Part shown: positions 8,670 to 17,538 of the stretch, piece by piece
Numbering within the stretch: the stretch's first letter is position 1
How the letters are laid out: the number at the start of each line of letters is the position of its first letter
Source of the DNA: CAWEFA01 sp963851385
GTDB taxonomy: Bacteria; Bacteroidota; Bacteroidia; Bacteroidales; DTGW01
Reading direction: 5' to 3'
Length of the DNA: 64,000 nucleotides
Assembly: GCA_963851385.1 (NCBI GenBank)
Contig: CAWKPE010000018.1
Location: 62,001 to 126,000 of the forward strand
Notes under the pieces: model-generated
What the model was told of the DNA's origin: nothing
The model's database searches: none
Seen by the model: only the letters and a program-made list of their open reading frames with translations
Translations under genes and position numbers: made by a program

Positions 8670-10708
8670 ATGAGCTATTTAAAATTCGAAAAACTACAAC
8701 TTGTCAATCTTGAATATTCACTTAAAAAAGAATTTATTCGTTCGAATCGCTCAGGCTCATATTCATCTTCTACAATTGTCGGATGCAATACCCGTAAATA
8801 TCATGGTTTACTAGTTTGTCCTATTGATGAGATTGATGGTGAAAAACATGTTATATTATCAAGTCTTGATCTTACCGTAATTCAGCATGATGCAGAATTT
8901 AATCTTGGAATTCATAAGTTTCCCTGTGATATTTACTATCCAAAGGGACATAAGTATTTGCGCGACTTTGAGATTGATAAAGTTCCATTAAATCGTTATC
9001 GGGTAGGCGGAGTTATTGTTTCAAGACAAGCTGTTCTAATTTCTAATGAGGAACAAATAATTTTAAAATATACACTTGAAGATGCACATTCTCCCACAAC
9101 ATTAAGATTTAAACCGTTTCTTGCCTTTCGAAATTTTCATAGTTTGAGTAAGGCAAATATGTTTGTCAATTCACGTGTTGAAAAGATACCCAATGGCATT
9201 AAAACCAGAATTTACAATGGGTATCCCGCATTGCACATTCAATTCTCAAAAAAAGTGGAGTTTTTAAATTCTCCCGATTGGTATTATAATATTGAATATC
9301 CTGAGGAGCAAGCTCGTGGTTATGACTATTCCGAAGATTTATTTGTTCCCGGGTATTTTGAACTTCCAATAAAAAAAGGAGAATCAATTTATATTTCTGC
9401 GAGTTTAAAAGCTAATTCACCCTGCACAACTTTCAAAAATATTTAATAAGGAACTTAGTATGCGAATTCTCACGCGATAGTTTTAAAAGCTGTCTTATTA
9501 ATGCTGCCCAGCAATTTATAGTTAAAAGAAATAAAAAAACAGAAATTACTGCTGGCTTTCACTGGTTTGGAACCTGGGGACGCGATACTTTTATTTCTTT
9601 ACCTGGATTAACCCTGGCAATTGATGATGAGAAAACATTTAAAGCTGTAATTGAAACTATGGTGGGACGAATGCAAAATGGTCTTTTCCCGAACTATGGG
9701 TACTGAAATCAACCCGGCCTTTAATTCTGTTGATGCTCCACTTTGGTTTTACTGGTCACTACAACAATATGCAAAGTACAATTCAAAACCACTTTCAATT
9801 TGGGAGAAATATTCAAAACCCATGAAATCTATTTTGGATGCTTATCGTAAAGGTATTGCATTCAATATAAAAATGCAGGAAAATGGTTTGATCTGGGCTG
9901 GAGAAAGCGGTCATGCTGTAACCTGGATGGATGCTGTTGTTAATGGTAAGCCGGTAACACCGCGAATAGGCTATCCCGTTGAAATAAATGCGTTATGGTA
10001 CAATGCTGTTCAATTTTGTCTGGAACTTGCAAGGCTTGCCAAAGATTCAAACTTTATCGGACAGTGGAAAAATATTCCTGGCTTTAATTGAAAAGAATTT
10101 CACTGAAATATTCTGGGACGAAAGCAAAGGATATTTTGGCAGATTATGTTGATTTAGAAAAGAAGGACTGGTCAGTCAGGCCAAATCAAATAATTGCAGC
10201 TTCTTTGGAATATAGTCCTGTATCGGATGATATAAAACGATTCAGTTATTGATGTGGTGAAAAATGAATTGTTGACACCAAGAGGTTTACGGACATTAAG
10301 TCCAAACGATCCACGATATGAAGGAATTTATGAAGGCGACCAGGAAAAACGAGACAATGCCTATCACCAGGGAACCGCGTGGCCATGGCTTCTCGATCCA
10401 TTTTGCCGTGCTTATTTAAAAATATACAAGAAAATCAGGCATTATATTGATTAAGGAAATATATAATGGTTTTGAACCTGTGATGACAGAATATGGAATT
10501 GGTTCCATTTCCGAAATTTATGACGGAAATCCTCCCCATCAATCAAAAGGGGCTATTTCTCAAGCCTGGAGTGTAGCTGCTCTTGCTTCAGATTGGAAAA
10601 ATGATTGAAGAATTTGAGAAAGAAAACCCTTCGAATATTATTTCAGATTCTGGAGCTACTTTAAAAGGTGAAATAGAACAAAAAACAACTAACAACGGAT
10701 ATAAATAA
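8670..10708 (+). pseudogene. Glycogen debranching enzyme (amylo-alpha-1,6-glucosidase type), about seven frameshifts
   Basis: Cytoplasmic enzyme that hydrolyses alpha-1,6 branch points of glycogen. Residues 1-250 form the bacterial/archaeal GDE N-terminal domain (RSGSYSSSTIVGCNTRKYHG). The (alpha/alpha)6 catalytic part is readable only by changing frame near 9440, 9700, 10085, 10150, 10240, 10450 and 10605. Its pieces are clear: GFHWFGTWGRDTFISLPGL, EINPAFNSVDAPLWFYWSL, IWAGESGHAVTWMDA, RPNQIIAASL, QGTAWPWLLDPFC and YGIGSISEIYDG. The order and length fit a ~650-residue enzyme with nothing missing, so the indels look recent or technical. The glycosyltransferase starts 9 bases after the last stop (10708); this trio with the GH57 gene is a common Bacteroidota arrangement. 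Confidence 0.8.
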
Positions 10709-10717
10709 AACCCAATT

Positions 10718-12004
10718 ATGAGAATATTGATGTTTGGGTGGGAATTTCCACCACATATTTCAGGTGGTTTAGGAACTGCCTGCTACGGGTTGACTAAAGG
10801 TCTTTCAAAATTTCAGGATGTAGAAGTACTTTTTGTAGTACCTAAAGCATTTGGGGACGAGGATCAAAGTTCAGTACACGTTTTAAACGCTTCAGATGTG
10901 TATGTCAGTAAAAGAGAATTAACCCTTAAAGGCTTTGACAAAGAAATGAGTCTCATTGAGGTAGATTCTATTCTAATGCCTTATACTGGTCCGGAAGAAT
11001 ACTTCTCTATTATGAAAAAATATGAATCTCATAATAGGAGAATTTTAGAAGGCGACTATGAGGGCAAATATAGCTTCTCCGGAACATACGGTCCTGATTT
11101 ATATTCTGAAATTTTTAATTATTCTATTGTAGCATCAGCTATCGCTCTGGAAAATGAATTCGATGTAATACATGTCCACGATTGGCTGACATTTCCTGCA
11201 GGAATTGCAGCAAAAGAAGTATCAGGCAAACCTCTTATTATTCATGTTCATGCTACCGATTTTGATCGCAGTGGTGGTAATATTAATCCACAGGTTTACA
11301 ATATTGAAAAACAAGGAATGGAAGCCGCTGATAAAATAATTACTGTCAGCAATTGGACCCGCGATATAGTCATTAACAAATATGGAATAAATCCTGATAA
11401 GATAATCACAGTCTATAATGCCGTTGAGCCTATTTCCGAATTAGATAAGATTTCTATTCGAAAAGGTATTAGCGATAAAATAGTAACTTTCCTGGGCAGG
11501 ATAACATTTCAGAAAGGTCCTGAATATTTTGTTGAAGCAGCTTATAAAGTTCTTCAAAAAATGAACAATGTAAGATTTGTTATGGCAGGCAGTGGTGATA
11601 TGATGAATAAAATGATTGTACGATCTGCCCATTTAGGCATTTCAAATCGTTTTCATTTTACAGGTTTTCTTTCCAGTGAAGATGTTTACCAGATGTATTC
11701 AATTAGCGATTTGTATGTGATGCCTTCGGTATCTGAACCTTTTGGTATATCTCCTTTGGAAGCTATTCAGTCAAATGTACCGGTAATCATTTCCCGTCAA
11801 TCGGGAGTTGCTGAAGTGCTAAATCACGCTATAAAAATTGATTTTTGGGATATTGATGCGTTAGCAGATGCGATATACGGTATTCTTAATTATCCGGCTT
11901 TATCTAAGATGTTTAAAAAATTTGGAAAACAGGAAGTTGATAAACTAAAATGGGAAACTTCTGCAAGTTGTGTTCGCGATATTTATTTATCCCTGTTAAG
12001 TTGA
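10718..12004 (+). CDS. GT4-type glycosyltransferase of the glycogen locus
   Basis: GT-B fold retaining glycosyltransferase, 428 residues. The N-terminal donor/acceptor loop MFGWEFPPHISGGLGTACYG carries the glycine-rich motif; GRITFQKGPEYFVEAA opens the C-terminal domain; the catalytic/nucleotide-binding E-x7-E is SEPFGISPLEA. It sits between the debranching enzyme (9 bases upstream) and the GH57 amylase, the conserved order in Bacteroidota, which suggests alpha-glucan synthesis or priming. Donor sugar is not shown by the sequence. Intact, unlike its upstream neighbour. Confidence 0.85.
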   Translation: MRILMFGWEFPPHISGGLGTACYGLTKGLSKFQDVEVLFVVPKAFGDEDQSSVHVLNASDVYVSKRELTLKGFDKEMSLIEVDSILMPYTGPEEYFSIMKKYESHNRRILEGDYEGKYSFSGTYGPDLYSEIFNYSIVASAIALENEFDVIHVHDWLTFPAGIAAKEVSGKPLIIHVHATDFDRSGGNINPQVYNIEKQGMEAADKIITVSNWTRDIVINKYGINPDKIITVYNAVEPISELDKISIRKGISDKIVTFLGRITFQKGPEYFVEAAYKVLQKMNNVRFVMAGSGDMMNKMIVRSAHLGISNRFHFTGFLSSEDVYQMYSISDLYVMPSVSEPFGISPLEAIQSNVPVIISRQSGVAEVLNHAIKIDFWDIDALADAIYGILNYPALSKMFKKFGKQEVDKLKWETSASCVRDIYLSLLS

Positions 12005-12066
12005 TTTTTGAAATAATTTATTTTGAAAATAGTTATGGAAACCCTTAAAAACGTGAGCTTATTAGC

Positions 12067-12140
12067 AGATACAGGATACAGGATACAAGATAAATTCATA
12101 ATCCCATCATTCTTTATCTTGAATCTTGCAACCTGCATCT
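12067..12140. repeat. Imperfect inverted repeat, 28-base arms
   Basis: Arms at 12067-12094 (beginning AGATACAGGATACAGGATAC) and 12113-12140 (reverse complement beginning AGATGCAGGTTGCAAGATTC) match at about four of five positions around an 18-base loop. A related structure lies at 51454-51523. It falls between the glycosyltransferase and the GH57 gene; without a T-run it is not a typical terminator. Confidence 0.6.
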
Positions 12141-12246
12141 ATTACAAATGAAATTAATTTTTGGAGATGCATTTAAGATTAGTTTTTCTCAGCAAATAGT
12201 AATTAGACAAACCATTAAACCAGACAACAATTAATACAATAATATA

Positions 12247-13755
12247 ATGAAAACCATCTGTTTATATTTCCAGGTTCATCAGCCATTTCGCTTTAAAAGA
12301 TATCGCTTTTTTGAGATAGGAAACAATCACTATTATTATGATGACTATTCGAATGAGAGTATCATGCGAAAAATGGCTGCAAAAAGTTACCTGCCAACCA
12401 ATAAATTATTACTCGAAATTTTTAAGGAATATGGATGTAGGTTTAAAGTAGCTTTTTCTATTTCCGGAACCGCACTTGATCAATTTGAACTTTATGCACC
12501 AGAGGTTTTAGAAAGTTTTAAAAAATTAGCAAAGACCGGTTGTGTTGAATTTCTTTCCGAGACTTGTTCTCACACATTAGCTTCTTTAAATAATAGGGAA
12601 GAGTTCGAACATCAAGTAAAAGAACACGATGCCAAAATTCTAAAGTATTTCAATAAGAAACCGGAAATTTTCAGAAATACAGAGCTTATTTATGACAATG
12701 AGATTGGACAATGGATTGCAGATTTAGGATATAAAGCAATGATAACTGAAGGAGCTAAACATATTTTAGGTTGGAAGAGCCCGAATTATGTCTATTGTAA
12801 TGCCATTAATCCGCGTCTTAAACTTTTACTTAAAAATTACAGGTTAAGTGATGATATTGCTTTTCGTTTTTCGGATCATGGTTGGAGTGAATTTCCGCTT
12901 ACTGCAGAAAAATTTGTTAATTGGATAAAAAGTCTCGATTCAAAAGAAGATACCGTGAATCTATTTATGAATTATGAAACTTTTGGAGGGATGCAACCTA
13001 AGGAATCAGGTATTTTTAATTTTCTTAAAGCACTGCCAAAAGCTGTTTTATCTACAAATAAAATCACATTTAGCTCTCCCTCTGATTTAATTGAAAAATT
13101 TCAACCTGTGGCACCTCTTTTTGTAGCACATCCAATTTCATGGGCCGATGAAGAAAGAGATATTTCGGCCTGGTTAGGAAATGAACTTCAGCAGGAGGCT
13201 TTTAGCAAATTGTACGAGCTACGCGATAACGTTTTGAAAATTGAAGATGCAAAAATTAAATTGGATTGGAAATACCTTCAAACCAGCGATCATTTCTATT
13301 ACATGTGTACTAAATTTTTTATCCAGGGAAGCATGTACTCCTATTATAACCCGTATAGTTCGCCTTATGATGCATTTATAAATTATATGAATATTTTAAG
13401 CGATTTTGAAATCAGAGTTAATGATGAACTGAAACCGAAAATCAAAAAAACAGCCAGTGCAAATAAAAAGGTAAAAGAAATCGTTACAAAAAATAATTCA
13501 AAAGCTGTTGCTGTTATAGCTAAAAATACAAAAGTGTCTCAATTAAAGAAGAGTGAGAATTCGACGAAAGCAATTATCACTAAAAAAAAACCGGTTTTAA
13601 AATCCAGCGCCAATACATTAACAACTAATTCTAAATTACATAAAACAAACCAATCAGGTACTGATGCAAAAAAAATAAAAAAGGTTGCTGCAAAGAAAAA
13701 GGTCACATCAAAAAAAGCAAAAGCTGCCAAAAAGCCACCTTCCAAAACAAAATAA
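12247..13755 (+). CDS. GH57 alpha-amylase-like protein with lysine-rich tail
   Basis: Family 57 glycoside hydrolase acting on alpha-glucans, presumably cytoplasmic since no signal peptide is present. The first conserved region has HQPFRF (His11-Gln-Pro); the nucleophile is E146 in FRNTELIYDNE. The fourth region reads FMNYETFGGM, where relatives have MDYETFGEH, so the expected acid/base aspartate is Asn at position 242 (codon AAT at 12970). The catalytic part ends near residue 395. The last ~105 residues are a low-complexity Lys/Ala/Ser/Thr tail (KKVAAKKKVTSKKAKAAKK) resembling histone H1-type tails. Activity is uncertain because of N242. Confidence 0.87.
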   Translation: MKTICLYFQVHQPFRFKRYRFFEIGNNHYYYDDYSNESIMRKMAAKSYLPTNKLLLEIFKEYGCRFKVAFSISGTALDQFELYAPEVLESFKKLAKTGCVEFLSETCSHTLASLNNREEFEHQVKEHDAKILKYFNKKPEIFRNTELIYDNEIGQWIADLGYKAMITEGAKHILGWKSPNYVYCNAINPRLKLLLKNYRLSDDIAFRFSDHGWSEFPLTAEKFVNWIKSLDSKEDTVNLFMNYETFGGMQPKESGIFNFLKALPKAVLSTNKITFSSPSDLIEKFQPVAPLFVAHPISWADEERDISAWLGNELQQEAFSKLYELRDNVLKIEDAKIKLDWKYLQTSDHFYYMCTKFFIQGSMYSYYNPYSSPYDAFINYMNILSDFEIRVNDELKPKIKKTASANKKVKEIVTKNNSKAVAVIAKNTKVSQLKKSENSTKAIITKKKPVLKSSANTLTTNSKLHKTNQSGTDAKKIKKVAAKKKVTSKKAKAAKKPPSKTK

Positions 13756-14157
13756 GTTTTAACATTTCAAATAATTTTTTTTCGATCAGAAATTAACAGC
13801 AAATCCTAAGTTTTTGTTTTTTCAATTGCTTCTATTGCCAATATTTTATAATCCAGACGAATTCAATAGAAATATTATTAAACCCTTTTTCAACTTTTTG
13901 AAATCAACATAATTTTATATTGTACCTGATGTTATTGAATGCAATAACTGAAATAAATTTTATTAGTTAGTTTTTTAAGTTTCATTAAGTTTTTTTACAT
14001 AATTTAACATTTCATTATTATGTTCTATAAGATATTTAAAATCAGAGAAATTATTTGATTTAAAATTTTGAACATTTATTTTTTATAAAATAAGTAATTT
14101 GATAGTTTCAATTCAGATTTTAAATTTGCCTCCGGTACTTAAAGTCATCAAAAAAAT
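13756..14157. other. AT-rich spacer upstream of the NEW3/ABC operon
   Basis: About 400 bases of very AT-rich sequence. I see no gene, no clear terminator for the GH57 gene and no convincing promoter, apart from the Shine-Dalgarno at its right end. Confidence 0.4.
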
Positions 14158-14162
14158 GGAGG
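14158..14162 (+). promoter_or_regulatory. Shine-Dalgarno GGAGG before the NEW3 gene
   Basis: GGAGG seven bases before ATG 14170. This strong site argues for 14170 as the true start, although that frame is broken within six codons. It is one of three such sites in this operon and unlike the A-rich leaders of neighbouring genes. Confidence 0.6.
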
Positions 14163-14169
14163 ATTTTAT

Positions 14170-15322
14170 ATGTCAACTCGTACGAAATAGATTAATTCAT
14201 TTTTTATTCTCATTCTTTGGGATAATATTTCTTAGTAGTCACGTTATTTTAGCAGCCAATGGAGTGACATTGTATACACCCTATACTAAAATTTCAGTTC
14301 CACCTGGAGAATCGATCGATTATACAATAGATGTGATCAACAGCAGTAGTGAACTTCAAAATGTGGAAATTTCGATGGCAGGAGTGCCAAAAGATGGAAT
14401 TATATTTTAAAATCAGGAGGTTGGAACATTTGACAACTCTCTATACTTCCTGGTGAGAAAAAAAGTCTTTCACTCAAAGTGGAAGTTCCTTTACAGGTCA
14501 ATAAAGGAAGCTACAGGTTTAAAGTTTTAGCAGGAGGATACTATTCTCTTCCATTGACAGTAATCGTATCGGAGCAGGGAACTTTTAAAACTGAATTTAC
14601 AACAAAACAGGCTAACATGGAAGGACATGCTAATGCTACTTTTACATTCAATGCAGATTTAAAGAACCGAACTGCAGATAAGCAATTGTATGCATTGATG
14701 GCTCAAGCTCCACGGGGTTGGAATGTTACATTTAAGGCAAATTACAAACAGGTGACTTCTGTAGAAATAGAAGCAAACAATACTGCCAATATAACAATTG
14801 AGATAAATCCACCGGCAATAATTGAAGCCGGGACGTATAAAATTCCTGTAAGTGCTACTACAAATTCAACATCTGCCAATCTGGAACTGGAAGTGGTTAT
14901 AACAGGTTCTTACAGCATGGAACTTTCTACGCCTACCGGTTTGCTAAGTACAAATATTACAGCTGGCGAAAAGAAACGGGTTGAACTTCTTATTAAAAAC
15001 ACAGGTTCTTCGGCACTTACAGACATAAAATTTGATTTTTCAGCCCCTGTTAACTGGGATGTAACTTTCGATCCGAAAAACTGTACCGCAACTTGGACCG
15101 GGATCCGTGACATATGTATATGCCACCATTAAAGCAGATAAAAAAGCAATACCTGGAGATTATGTAACTGATGTTGAAGCCAAAACTCCGGAAGTATCTT
15201 CCAAAGCTTCATTCAGAATTTCTGTAGAAACACCAATGCTTTGGGGATGGATTGGAGTACTGATTATCATTGTCGCATTAGGAAGCGTGTATTATCTGTT
15301 CCGAAAATATGGAAGGAGGTAA
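14170..15322 (+). pseudogene. NEW3-domain membrane-anchored protein of an ABC exporter operon, frameshifted
   Basis: Secreted protein tethered by one C-terminal membrane helix (WGWIGVLIIIVALGSVYYLF) with a two-residue-plus basic end. Tandem beta domains of the NPCBM-associated NEW3 type are visible (ISVPPGESIDYTIDVINSS, WNVTFKANYKQVTSVEIEAN, ITAGEKKRVELLIKNTGSSA). From the Shine-Dalgarno-linked ATG 14170 the protein would begin MSTRTK, run through a one-base break near 14188 into RLIHFLFSFFGIIFLSSH as signal peptide, and break again near 14397, 14452 and 15105. Such proteins occur beside an ABC ATPase and permease in Firmicutes; here the ATPase starts 3 bases after the stop. Cargo unknown. 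Confidence 0.7.
15311..15320 (+). promoter_or_regulatory. Shine-Dalgarno before the ABC ATPase (GTG start)
   Basis: GGAAGGAGGT ends five bases before GTG 15326 and overlaps the last codons of the NEW3 gene. It decides the GTG start and couples the two genes. Confidence 0.75.
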
Positions 15323-15325
15323 ACT

Positions 15326-16312
15326 GTGACTGAGAATATTATCGAACTGGTTGATCTCACGAAAAACTATGGATCATTTACTGCTGTTGATCATCTCAAC
15401 CTGACGATCCGGAAAGGTGAAATCTTCGGTCTGCTGGGACCAAATGGCGCCGGCAAGTCGACAACAATTCTGATGATGCTTGGATTAACAGAACCAACTT
15501 CCGGATCAGTTACTGTATGTGGTATTAATTCCACTACAAATCCAATAGAGGTAAAAAGAAGGGTCGGTTATTTGCCCGAAGATGTTGGATTTTACGATGA
15601 CCTTACCGGATTTGAAAATCTTATATATACAGCCCGGTTAAACAGTATTTCAGACAAAGATGCAGCACAAAAAGCAGACCAATTGCTTGTTCGGGTTGGG
15701 TTGTCGGATGCGAGGAAAAAGAAGACTGGAAAATATTCCCGTGGAATGCGTCAGCGACTTGGACTTGCGGATGTATTAATCAAAAATCCGGAGGTAATTA
15801 TTCTCGATGAACCAACATTGGGAATTGATCCCACCGGAGTACGTGAATTTCTGGATTTAATTGTTACATTGAGTAAAGAAGAAGGACTTACTGTTTTGCT
15901 TTCTTCTCATCATTTGCATCAGGTGCAGCAAGTTTGCGACCGTGTTGGATTATTTGTAAGTGGCAAACTGCTGGCCGAAGGTGACATTCAAGCACTTTCA
16001 CAAAAATTATTCACCAACAGCCCATATATTATTGAAGCAGGAATCTCCCAAACTGCTTCTATTGTTTCAGGTTTTTCAGTAAAAAATATTCATCAAGACT
16101 GGTTAACTAAAATTTTGCAACATGTTGATGGTATAAAAGCTGTCATTCTAAAAAATGATATATTTCAAATCGAATGTTCCCGTGATTCAACGCCTGATAT
16201 TGCAAGGGCAATCGTTGAATCGGGCGCTGGATTATACTATCTGAATAAAAAAGAATACGGACTCGATGATATTTACTATCGTTATTTCGAAGGAGGTGAA
16301 GAACATGAATAA
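15326..16312 (+). CDS. ABC transporter ATP-binding protein
   Basis: Cytoplasmic ATPase of an ABC-2 type exporter, 328 residues. Walker A GPNGAGKST (about residues 37-45), Q-loop replaced by the usual VGYLPEDVG of exporter ATPases, signature YSRGMRQRLGLADVL, Walker B VIILDEPTLGIDP and switch histidine LLSSHHLHQ are all present. A C-terminal ~90-residue extension is typical of the multidrug/NosF/Gld-like subfamily. It starts with GTG behind a strong Shine-Dalgarno and overlaps the permease start by 8 bases, so the pair must be co-translated. Substrate unknown. Confidence 0.93.
   Translation: MTENIIELVDLTKNYGSFTAVDHLNLTIRKGEIFGLLGPNGAGKSTTILMMLGLTEPTSGSVTVCGINSTTNPIEVKRRVGYLPEDVGFYDDLTGFENLIYTARLNSISDKDAAQKADQLLVRVGLSDARKKKTGKYSRGMRQRLGLADVLIKNPEVIILDEPTLGIDPTGVREFLDLIVTLSKEEGLTVLLSSHHLHQVQQVCDRVGLFVSGKLLAEGDIQALSQKLFTNSPYIIEAGISQTASIVSGFSVKNIHQDWLTKILQHVDGIKAVILKNDIFQIECSRDSTPDIARAIVESGAGLYYLNKKEYGLDDIYYRYFEGGEEHE
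16290..16299 (+). promoter_or_regulatory. Shine-Dalgarno before the ABC permease
   Basis: AAGGAGGTGA lies five bases upstream of ATG 16305, inside the 3' end of the ATPase gene. It selects ATG 16305 over the in-frame ATG at 16266. Confidence 0.8.
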
Positions 16313-17357
16313 TTTGGCAAAACAAATTCAATATTTTTTTGAACTCTTGTCAACGAAAATAAACCGCTTTGTCTTATACTTCAAAAACTTGAAATGGTTA
16401 AGAAAAGATGACAGGATTGACCATCCTTTTTGGGTGATTGTTTACAAAGAAATTTCCGATCATGTAAGAAGCTGGCGTTTTATAATTTTGATCGCCGTAA
16501 TCGCGCTCACATGTCTGGGTTCAATGTATACAGCATTGACAAACATTGGAAATGTAACAAAACCGAATGACCATGAAGGTACTTTCTTCTTTTTAAAGCT
16601 GTATACCATAACTGACGGTAAATTGCCTTCTTTTATTGTATTTATAAGTTTTCTTGGACCATTACTTGGCATCAGCCTCGGATTTGATGCAGTTAATTCT
16701 GAACAAAATAAAGGAACACTAAGTCGTGTGCTGGCCCAGCCAATTCACCGCGATTACTTAATCAATGCCAAATTTATAGCAGCCTTAATTGTTATAAGTG
16801 TAATGCTTTTCGCGCTTGGATTCCTGGTAATGGGACTTGGACTTATTACAATAGGAATTCCTCCAACAGCAGAAGAATTTTTGCGAATCGTTTTCTTTAT
16901 CATTCTTACCATAATCTATGTAGCGTTTTGGTTAAATTTGTCAATCTTATTTTCGGTACGATCCCGTCAACCAGCGACTGCAGCATTGGCCGGAATCGCA
17001 GTTTGGTTATTCTTTACCGTATTTTATCCATTAATTGTTAATATAATTGCCAAGGAACCAACTCAAATGGCATCTGCACGGGAGGTATTAAATTATTGGG
17101 AATTAAAACTGGGTTTAATGAGAGTATTGCCCAACCAACTTTTCAGCGAAGCAACGACAACATTGCTTATACCATCAGTGCGCAGTCTGGGACCTTTAAC
17201 AATGGAACAGTCTTATGGAACCATTCCCGGACCTCTGCCTTTAAGTCAAAGCGTAATGCTGGTTTGGCCGCAGGTGACAGGGCTCATTGCAGGCACAGTT
17301 TTGTGCTTTCTTTTGTCCTATGTATCTTTCATGAAAAGAGAGATTCGTTCCAGATAA
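16305..17357 (+). CDS. ABC-2 type permease
   Basis: Integral membrane subunit of the exporter, 350 residues from ATG 16305. About six hydrophobic segments are visible: near residues 64-84 (FIILIAVIALTCLGSM), 110-130 (FIVFISFLGPLLGISLG), 150-180, 195-220 (IVFFIILTIIYVAFWL), 228-250 and 325-345. The segment GFDAVNSEQNKGTLSRVLAQ is the hallmark of ABC-2 permeases that contact the ATPase. It completes the NEW3-ATPase-permease operon. The IS5-like element begins 180 bases downstream. Confidence 0.9.
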   Translation: MNNLAKQIQYFFELLSTKINRFVLYFKNLKWLRKDDRIDHPFWVIVYKEISDHVRSWRFIILIAVIALTCLGSMYTALTNIGNVTKPNDHEGTFFFLKLYTITDGKLPSFIVFISFLGPLLGISLGFDAVNSEQNKGTLSRVLAQPIHRDYLINAKFIAALIVISVMLFALGFLVMGLGLITIGIPPTAEEFLRIVFFIILTIIYVAFWLNLSILFSVRSRQPATAALAGIAVWLFFTVFYPLIVNIIAKEPTQMASAREVLNYWELKLGLMRVLPNQLFSEATTTLLIPSVRSLGPLTMEQSYGTIPGPLPLSQSVMLVWPQVTGLIAGTVLCFLLSYVSFMKREIRSR

Positions 17358-17538
17358 GTTCGGGATTTAATTTTCTTCTTGACATTAACTTTAAAATTCT
17401 TTACGATTTCGAACAGCTCATTTTACTTTTAGAATACTTTCTATTTTACATTAAACCAACTGGTAATACCTTATAATTATTATTTGTAGCAAATTAATTA
17501 TTAAAACCAATTAAGCAGCTATTATTAAATTACTATTT

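Noticed and set aside
16266..16304. Upstream in-frame ATG as start of the ABC permease
   Set aside because: ATG 16305 has an ideal Shine-Dalgarno five bases before it, while the upstream ATG has none and would add residues inside the ATPase gene.
17096..17476. 126-codon frame overlapping the end of the ABC permease
   Set aside because: It runs in another frame through clearly coding permease sequence; a shadow.
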